DNA from: Tubiluchus corallicola
Taxonomy: Eukaryota > Priapulida > Priapulimorpha > Priapulimorphida > Tubiluchidae
Assembly: GCA_030141605.1 (NCBI GenBank)
Contig: JAQGDQ010000049.1
Span: 558,001-622,000, forward strand
Length of the DNA stretch: 64,000 nt
Direction of reading: 5' to 3'
Shown: one piece after another, positions 54,765-64,000 of the stretch
Layout of the letters: the number at the start of each line of letters is the position of its first letter
How positions within the stretch are numbered: the stretch's first letter is position 1
Translations under genes and position numbers: made by a program
Notes under the pieces: generated by a model
Seen by the model: only the letters and a program-made list of their open reading frames with translations
Told to the model about the DNA's origin: nothing
Databases searched by the model: none

Positions 54765-57700
54765 TTGTCAAACTTAAAATCCAGTGTTCAGTTATGGCCA
54801 GCTAGATTTATTAATTAGTTAAACTTCTGTCTTTCAGAAATGTTGTTTATTTTTGGATTCTTTTCGTGAAGACTGTGTGTCCATTTTTGAGGTTAGCTGC
54901 AAGTCTTTGAATTGTTTGGAAAAACTGCACTAAAGATTACATTAATAATTAACGTTTTCTCGATTGTCAGTGCGCAACCCGTCGTGATTTTTGCTAATTA
55001 CTAATTTGAACCAATTTCCAAGAGCTTTTAATTAGGATTTTTACTGAAAGAACAGTCGTTAAAGTTACATTGAATTGGCGACTGTGAAGTTCCTAGCGTT
55101 TCGATAATTGCGGAACGTCTCCTCCTTTTGTGAATTCACGTAATTGCTAATCCATGTAGCTCGCTTAATTTCAAACATTAATTTGTCTTTCCAGTTCCGT
55201 TTAGAAGAATAATTCTTAGAACTACGTCGTTAAGAGACGGCTAGCTCGCAATAATCTCGCCTGGTGAAAATATGTTAATTCCTTGTTATTGTAAACTTTG
55301 TTTCCATATCATTAATAAGTTTACAACACATGAAAAATTGTCTGAAGTGTAATAACTGTTGTCTAACAACTCTTTGCACTTCGAATGGCAGGTAAAATGT
55401 CAACAAATAAACGTTTCGATAATTTTAAAAGTAGAAGGAACATTTATGTGATTAATATTGAAAATAGGATTCGGTACTCTAAAATAACATCTGTATAGAG
55501 AATATTTAAAACAGCTTAATTTCCTACTTGGGGAAAGAACGATGATGTTACTCAGTTAAGATCCTAAATTTACTATTACCCAATTCTAAAGTTTTCAAAA
55601 ACAGATTGAAGTTTTTGAGTTTTGATAAATGGCTTGTCTTGGATAGGCGTATGTAACTAGCTTGTTTCTCTGCGCCTCTCCCCACATTCATGTTTTTATT
55701 GTTTCATAATTTATTTTTAATGCATATTTTTATTGAATGTGAAATAAAATAAAATAAGGATGAGTAGCCTAAGAAGGCGTCGAGCGAGACCAATTCGAGT
55801 GGAACATAACTCGAAAAATCCCAACATGAGTCGAATCCGAACTCGAAAACCCTGGATCGGCAGCTAAGTAGCGTGCGACTTTCTGACAAAGTTTTTTCAG
55901 ATAGATTTTGCGTGTTTTTATCATGCCTTAAGTAAAAAATATTATAGCTTCCTGTTAACTCAGGTACTGGCGATGTTGTTTTAACGACGTTTCGTGGCCA
56001 ATCTTGCGTGTTATTTGGAAATATTCGCTAAAATATTTGCAGTTAGCAGGTGTGCTCAACGTTTTTATGGCTTCGTAGTTGCTGTTCCCTAGCGACCTTT
56101 GACGCTTTCAACTGCTAAAAGCTCTTACCGGTTAAACTGAAGTGTGCTGTTATGAGCCGCGTTTGTGATTTAAGATGCCCCGCCTTAATCAGCTAACTCC
56201 GTATACTTTTCTAATTGATACTACCTGCTATACATACCAATAACTGTTACCAAACTCGAGGCAGTGAATTTTGCAGGAATTTACAGGAAGTCTTTACAAG
56301 ATTATCTTCGGCAATTTTAACTCATGGAATTTACCAGCTTCATAAATACTAATAATGTTAAGTTGCATGAATGGAAAACTGAAAACAGTTTCTTCTCAAT
56401 TCATCGTTAAAATAAATTGACGACAAGGTCTCGAACCTTCTTTAATAATTCTAAAAACTTAGAATTTTGTTACAGTCTATAAACCTACTAGCTAATTTAT
56501 ATCACCGTAAGGATAATATATTTTAAATACATTTTGTATTTTTGTAATACATATCATCTTTAAAGTATCACTCATTCAAGGGCTAAACGCTAGAAAAATA
56601 GGATTCTTATAACTAAATTGCTAGTTATAGAGGGTACATGCCAGTTAATGAAATGGATGCATTGTAGTTAACAATTAAACAATTTTATGATACGGAATTT
56701 CATAGATATGAGGTCCGATGGAAAAATTTGATATATTTACTGGGAAATAAGAACATTACTTACAGTACGACTACAAAAGATTTTTAAAATACTAGTTCAA
56801 AGATGAAACGTGAAACACTTGATATGCAAACACCCGCTCCGTGTCCAGGGTAAAAATAAAAGAAACAGTAGTAAATCTTGTATTCAAATAGTGACAGATT
56901 ATGAGCTTACAAACACATTAATACATAACTTATATAACTTGGTCATACTTTATTCTTTTAATCATTGGCATTATCATTGGCTTTTGAAGGAGTCAAGGTT
57001 CAATAAGTAAGTAGTAAAATATCAAAGAAATTCAAGTACAGCTAAAACTGGAGTCTTAGAATTAAAAAAACCTGACTACATGTATATAAATTGTCTATGA
57101 TTACGTTTACAAGGGTTTCAATAACTTTTGAAAAAGAATAAGATGTATCTACCTTAACACATCCAGGGGCTAAATAACTCGATTTCTTCAACAAACTAAA
57201 AAAATGAAAATAGATATAAAACCAGTTGACACAGCTGCTTGGCAAACAAAGTGTAGTTTATAAGTTTGTTTTACCCCCAGTTTTTTATTATTTACACCCT
57301 TTTCTTTTGCTAGTAACTCACGAAACTCACAGGGCACATTTTATAGACAGGGGGATTTATGTTCGTACATGACCCGTTACCACTAAATCAAGTTGATGCT
57401 TAGTTGTAAGTTTCTTGGCTTTTCATTTGAAAATTATGGGTTCTATTGCCACTTAAAACTTTTTGTTTTGTACGTTTTTACCTCCTTTTTGAACTCGCAC
57501 TGTTTGGACGATAATCCAAAATGCTTCTGTCAGGTTTAGCTAGTTTCTAAATTAAAATGATATTTATTTCCTATTTTCCCTAAAATTGGCTTGAATGTGC
57601 AAATGTAATCAAATGCAAAACAAGATAATATACTACTGAGGGTAAAATTAATTATCTTGTAACTTTCTGCAACTCAATAATAACTTGTGAAGAAATGTGT

Positions 57701-60210
57701 GACCCGTGTGACCATGTTGAGTGCTTGCTTACAAAGAAAAGCAACACAAGACTTAGTTAATAACTCGATTGGTGATTGGTCGCCTGTCAAAAAATTATAC
57801 TTTCCATTTTACTAAAACAAAATGTAATTCCTAAGTTCTCAAACAATATTATGCCCAACCTTCAGTTATGGACCACCGGTGAAAAAGTGATAAGTTCCGA
57901 CTGCCTTGAGTTACCTGCCGCTAGTGAAAAGTATAGAATATAATAGAGTATTTAGAACGAGTAGAAGCACGTCGGCAAGTGTTCAGACACAAAAATGATT
58001 TTTAATATTTCTTCAACATTTTCTAAGGTAAATATTAATTTATCAACTTATTACGGTTTTAATATGTTTGGTGTCGTCTTAGAACTGCATGCAGATTGTT
58101 CTTAAATTTTAAATATGAATAAGTAGAAGGCGCTTTAATGCAACAATCAATGATTAGAATGAATAACTTACAGCAAGCAGCCTATAGCTACTACAGCTAT
58201 GCTAAAATCCAGGAAAAAATGACGCCTCATTCTGCCGCCCTTGCGTCCCAATTCAAATTGTACCTGGCATGATTGCTCCACTCACCATCACTTTATATGC
58301 CACTGGCGTTATTTATATATGGCGTTATGAACGGTGTGTTTTATACATTGTTATTTTATCGTCAAATATATGTTAATTTCAACGTGCATGCAGTTTAACC
58401 AAGATCCGCGTCACTTACAACACTGCTCTTCACAAGTTTTTCACATAGTATGTTTGTGATACGCCGTATTCTACAATACGTGCAGAAAATAATGTAAAAC
58501 ATTTTAAAGTACTGTTGTGTCACTCTGCCTATAATGTAAAAACAAGAATGACTGGGTCCGCAAATTTTATAATAAATCACATATGCCACAAACCTGGCAT
58601 AAGATTTTATTGCAGAATATTTACAAAATGGCATGATTTATTGATTTAGCAACCGCCGGTTTTTTAACTGATCCTTTGTATTTATAAGTTCTGTATATAT
58701 GTTTTTATTGTATTTTTTTGTAAATTTTGGTAGCTCTTTTAATAGTATATGACACGTAGTATCTCTTAGTTTTTAGTGTAAATTTCAACTTTTATATGGT
58801 ATTTCTATGTGCTGAAATAAACTTTGAATAAAAAAATAAATAAAGTGATAACATAAATTTTTTTAAAATATTGCACGTTGATGAGTTTCCGGTCTGCACA
58901 GGATAAAACATTTAATGGGTTGTAAAACTTTCTGATTTAAAACAATAAACTTGTGTTTAAATTAAAGTCAGAATTGGCATGCCGCAGTTAGAAAGAAATT
59001 TTGGCACAGCACTCGAGAAAAAATTGTTAAAGCGACTGATCATTAAATTTTATCTATTGTTCGTAGAAACTTGAACAGCTTGGGAATCAAGGAGCTAAAT
59101 CAAAGGCTAAAAATATTCATTGGTTTCTAATGGCTTTTAATGAACTTACGCTTTTACCGAAGCCGTTGGTTAAACAAGATGTCAGCGAAGCCATTTAAGA
59201 TCAAAGGCATTTTAATTAAAAAAGTCAGTTAATCAAAATGTTTTGAAACGGTAACTCTTAATGGTGGACTAAGCAGCAAGCAAAAGACGTACATCTTTTA
59301 AAAGCTAGTTAAATTATGCAATTAGACTCAATTATCTTACACAAACTATTTAAGTTAATTTTCAAAGTGCATCGCATACAATTACTGAAAGTTGTTGTCA
59401 AAGAGCAACCTTAATGCGTCTTTTTCTAAAGTTAAAAAACTGGTTTTCAAGCTTATAATGAAATTTCGTTGAAACGGCTGATTATTTTAATAAAGGAGAT
59501 CACTCTTTTCATCAGTGATAGACTCTACGTTTAATAACTAATGGGTTTTAGTGCATTTATTGCTTTGACAAAATTATAATCATTCGCTTTGAAAATGAAA
59601 TTAAACGGTGATGGCGTCATTGTCACTGTCGTTACTAATGTCATAGTCATCATTGTCATCGTAGCTATTTCTGTGTTCTGTTGCACGATTTAACTAAGTG
59701 CGGTGTGCAAAATTGACATTATTTTTGGTGGTCTAATTATCAAAATTTTCGCCAGATGCGGCACAAGCTTGGCTTTGCACAGTGATTCGCAACCACGTGT
59801 TTTCTGCCACACATTAATTGTTATACGCTACCCTTATTGCTACGTGTTTTAGTTGTTGAATAAACAATTTGCAGAATTATTGCATATTGGCCATGATAAT
59901 CATTGCAATTTAACTTTAGCAATCGCTCAAGCAGCCGATTTGTTATTGTTTCTGGTGTTCTGGACTTGATATGGTAGTGTGGCTTGCGAAGGACTGATGC
60001 GATCTGGATGGGTGATGGCGTAGTGGTAGCTATCTTGATGGTTAGTGAAGCTACTGGTACACAAAAACACACTTTTGTGTTGCTGTTCGTGGAACATTAT
60101 ATCTAGTGGAACTGTCACGACATTGGTTCATATTTAGTGTGGAAGCTACTGGTGGAGAGTAACATCGGACACAGGAGCACACACAGAGGAAAGACATTGC
60201 TAGAATAGTT
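54765..60210. other. Intergenic DNA, no gene recognised
   Basis: AT-rich sequence. Short frames have no family resemblance. The segment 58700-58845 ends in ATAAAAAAATAAATAAAG and may be a retrotransposon tail. Confidence 0.5.
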
Positions 60211-60214
60211 ACAG

Positions 60215-60500
60215 TTTACTATAGTACAACTACCACAACCACTGTCATCACATCTACCACACAACCACTGTAACTACAACCACACCCACTACTATAACTA
60301 CTGTCATCACAACTACCACACAATCACTGCGTTAACAATTATCACAACCACTTCTATCACAACACACCATTACAACTACCACTACCACCGTCATCACAAC
60401 TACCACTGCCATCACAACTACCACTACCACTGTCATCCCAACTGCCACAACCACTGTCATAACAAAATCACAACCACTGTCATAACAGCAACGACAACTA
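60215..60500. repeat. Imperfect CCACAACTACCACT repeat
   Basis: About 285 bp of ACCACAACCACTGTCATCAC-type motifs, purine-poor on the plus strand, with no pure core. Confidence 0.85.
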
Positions 60501-61324
60501 GAGACATTCTCACTGCGATAACTCTACAGCTGCCATCGATGCTGTTAAAAACATTAAACAAAACAGTGTTCACACTCTTACAACATGTTCACATTGCAGG
60601 AAATTGTTGGTGAGATTATCCAGAGCGTAATTAAAATCCCTGTTGATGTTTGCTAAAGGTCTGAAATGCAATTACGGACTGATGTGCAGAGACCGTCTTT
60701 GACAATGCTCATCAACTGTGTAAAACCAATCATTATTGATGTCTCTGAGAGAGAACGATGCATTTATCAACAGAAATGTCTTTAGTCGCTATTTTAACCT
60801 AGGCTGTGTAATGCAGAATGCTATGAATTAATAAATTAAAGAAGAATAACACCACAAAGGAACGAGCATTAAGTGATTTTCCGTATGTTTATCTTTCCGC
60901 GTAAAGATAGCACGCCGCATTGTACTAAAATTCCGTTTTCGTTTTTTCCCAATATCTTTATTGGTGAATTTTTTAAGTGTTTGATCTAGTCCTTTTCTAG
61001 ACCTATGTCTGGTTAATATTTACATTAAAAGTATACATTGCACAAGATTTTAAAAAACTTTCTTCGGATATTGTTGAAACTCATTTAGTATTCAATGTTA
61101 CTTTGTAGATCTGTGATTAAGGGTGACTATTAAAAATTCACCTGAAGTCAGTAATTTCTAGTGTCGCTGCTCCTTCGACAAAGCTAGCCGCAGGGCTGTA
61201 ATTTCAACGTGACTTAACCGTCCTTAGGAGTCGTAATTGAAGTCTCAAAGAGCAATAACGTTACAGTAATTGCCTAGTGGCTTTCGCAACATAAACCATC
61301 AGATGAAACTTTTATTTTTGTTTG

Positions 61325-61564
<240 letters not shown>

Positions 61565-62828
61565 CTTTCGCTTCTAAGAAAAGTTCACTTGTTCAGTCAC
61601 TGCAAAAAGCATGTTATTTTTGTCGGTTTCGCCCGTGATTTTATTCCCCGAACACAGACATTTTACAAACAAATTTTTTCGCTGTTCCATAAAACCCATC
61701 CAGAAAAAAATACAAATTTTAATAATCACGGATGATTGTAAACGAGGTTGCAGTTTCCTGAAAACCGAAAAAACTTCGAATCTAGTATCTTCAGCGTGCT
61801 ACATATCTCCAGCTAAACTCCAAACATTTCCTGACTGACGGCGGTAAAACGGATATTGAATGTTGTGCTAATAAGCGTTTAAAAGAAAATACGTTGAGAA
61901 AAAATATTAATGAATTCTCGTCTATAACTGTGTTATGATGAGACGTTTGAAAATGTTGAATTCTTAATGGAAGAATATGAACGCATGTAAGAAAACCGAG
62001 TTTATCAACATCAACGAAATTATCAGTCACAACATCATCAGTCCCAAATGGTAAACAATCGCGCTTGTAAACAATAAATAATATGCTGGTGTTGGTAAAA
62101 TTTCATATAAATTCATGAAAGAACCGATTAGCGTCTGGTAATTTTAACAAAATACACTGTTTTTTATAGCTTTTAGACATGTTAAAAAACTTGTCTGCTA
62201 CATCAGGACAAGCTTAAAGATCCACTTATTATTCCTGCTACTGCTATTATTAACTTAGTAAAAATCTTATAATTATTGCGGATAATTATGACAATTATAC
62301 CAAAGTGTTGGGATGCTTTGTATGTTGTGTGATTTTCTTATGTTCATTGTATTGTATATTGTTTTGTATCGTTCGTCAATAAACTATATTTATAAAAACT
62401 ATATTTACATCATTTACTGTTTAATCTGTTCTTGACTTTTGTACAGTCACACCTTTCTAGTACTGATAAATCCCTCACTTGGCTTTTGACTACAGATGCT
62501 TCTGATGTGGAATATTTTGGTTCCTGAAGTGCGGCAGCAGTCTTTCTCCAGGGCTAATCATTTATGGTTAGGTCTATAATGCTCAGATGACGTATGTCGT
62601 CTCTTTGTTGAATGTCATCATTTCTGTGCAATTTTGTGGCAACTGTTATCGCCCTGAAAATGGTTTTGTAGACAGTAGAGGAAAACTTACCTGTTCTGGG
62701 TTCATTTCAGTAGCTTCCTAACAGGTTACTATTACCTGTCAAACGATGTGATAAGTTGTTATGAGCTGAAATTCTGCTTGCAATATAACTTTTAAACAAC
62801 TTTTTATGATCCACAGATTGAGAAAAAA

Positions 62829-63338
62829 ATGAAACCAGAGGATACCGAGGAGGGCCGTTCAGAGGACCATTTGTCGCTCTGCATTGTACTCATATGTAAA
62901 ACGCTCCTCTCTGTGCCTCTTTTTAAATGCGTTCCATATTTTTGTCAGTTCTTTTGCACTAATATCATTCAGCATTTTTTCGCTGGATTGTCAAATCACG
63001 AAGAAGTACAACCTATGAAAACCATCTTTCCTATTTCTGTCTGTCTCTCTTCTTGTCATGTTTTTGTGGTCTGTATTTTTTTCTATCCTCTCTTTCGGTT
63101 TGCTTTTTCTGTCCTATTTTATAGATATTTTGCACAACATAAAATTACTCAGTTCTTTTCTGCTTGTACAGAAAAATTGAGAACTATCTCTTCTCCCCAT
63201 TACGCATATATAGAAGAACTCGTCCACGTCAAATATTTTGCGAATGTTTATTATCAGTTGTCATCACGTTTTTTCGTGGTTCGGATGGCAAGGTCTGATT
63301 TTATGGGACAGTACCATACACCTGCTACAGTTTATTAG
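62829..63338 (+). CDS. Unrecognised 169-codon open frame, doubtful
   Basis: The longest non-repetitive open frame outside the known genes. It opens MKPEDTEEGRSEDHL, a coding-like acidic start just after an acceptor-like CACAG (62816), then becomes Cys- and Phe-rich with no domain I recognise. Composition of the later part looks like translated AT-rich DNA. It could be a chance frame, or an exon of a gene lying further right. Confidence 0.15.
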   Translation: MKPEDTEEGRSEDHLSLCIVLICKTLLSVPLFKCVPYFCQFFCTNIIQHFFAGLSNHEEVQPMKTIFPISVCLSSCHVFVVCIFFYPLFRFAFSVLFYRYFAQHKITQFFSACTEKLRTISSPHYAYIEELVHVKYFANVYYQLSSRFFVVRMARSDFMGQYHTPATVY

Positions 63339-63339
63339 T

Positions 63340-64000
63340 TTAATTACTTGTAATGACATTAATAGGCGTTCTACACCGTTGGCTAATTGCTGTACTATCC
63401 CCATTTCTAGCAGTTTTATTATCAGGCCGTTCAACGTAAACAGCTTATCACACTCGAAAAAATGAAAATAACGCCCACGCCTGCGGCTTCAATATTGAAA
63501 CCATATAGCACGAACTGCGCAATAAGAATAAATAGAAGTACAAAAACGAAATCACAAACTTATTAAATTTGCAGTATCGGTATGGATTCGGCAAATAGCT
63601 CTTTTTGATGTGCAATGTTTTTATAATATCTGAGAAGCAGCGCACACAGAAGCTAAAGCCAGCCACGACTGGTCGAGTCACGCTTAGTAGAACGAGTAGC
63701 ATCAAGTATGGAGGTGGATAGCTAGATAAAAGCTTTACATTTGCCAATGATAATCTTACACGCAGAAAGTAAAAATACGAAGTAGGCCTACATAATGAGT
63801 ATGTAGCCTATCCTATGTGCAGGAGGCAGCATACTAGTCAAGCTTATTGAGACTGGCTGAATATTGGCAATAGTGTCAATAAGTGAGTTATATAGTGACA
63901 ATAAAAAAAACTACAAATAATTGAAAATACACGAAGAATTTTTTAAAACATTCAAATATTTACAAATAACTAACTGTGTTTGTGCTTTCATTGCTAAAAA
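63340..64000. other. Right end of window, nothing recognised
   Basis: AT-rich sequence without an identifiable gene, exon or element. Confidence 0.5.

Overview
This is a 64-kb stretch of an animal nuclear genome. It is AT-rich, with short coding exons bounded by GT-AG introns, many microsatellites and minisatellites, and decayed transposons. No operons or bacterial signals are visible. The gene content (a natriuretic-peptide-type receptor guanylate cyclase, a PC7-type proprotein convertase, a secreted Gly/Tyr-rich protein) and the repeat load suggest a marine invertebrate. A tunicate or other invertebrate deuterostome is a reasonable guess, but the sequence alone does not settle it.

Three protein-coding genes can be assembled exon by exon with consistent splice phases. 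(1) 153-19975 (+) is the 3' part of a single-pass receptor guanylate cyclase, with 17 coding exons visible and the 5' end outside the window. The exons encode the end of the ligand-binding ectodomain, one transmembrane helix, a kinase-homology domain lacking catalytic residues, a coiled-coil signalling helix and a complete guanylate cyclase catalytic domain. (2) 25863-51327 (+) is a complete 16-exon, 807-residue proprotein convertase most like PCSK7: signal sequence, prodomain, Asp/His/Ser subtilisin domain, P domain, transmembrane helix and cytoplasmic tail. Its prodomain carries an unusually long basic, Cys- and N-glycosylation-bearing insert. (3) 35494-36404 (-) is a two-coding-exon gene for a 237-residue secreted Gly/Tyr/His-rich protein, nested antisense inside an intron of the convertase.

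The rest is introns and intergenic DNA rich in mobile elements. I find relics of CR1/L2-like non-LTR retrotransposons (9.2, 21.7-23.4, 38.4-38.9, 39.5-40.1 and 43.0-43.3 kb), a pogo/Tigger-like DNA transposon with matching terminal inverted repeats and TA target duplications (23967-25302), a two-copy tRNA-derived SINE family (23.5 kb minus, 40.8 kb plus), a pair of TTAA-flanked MITE-like elements in opposite orientation (7.1 and 31.8 kb), another inverted pair of dispersed repeats (8.1 and 21.2 kb), and a 157-bp foldback hairpin (42722-42878).

Tandem repeats include a 31-bp minisatellite of about 33 units in a cyclase intron (5.2-6.3 kb). A 39-bp minisatellite of about 23 units (53.7-54.6 kb) resembles, on the minus strand, a tRNA D-arm joined to a T-arm and shows a three-unit higher-order structure. 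It is the most unusual feature of the window. From 51.4 to 64 kb I recognise no protein-coding gene.
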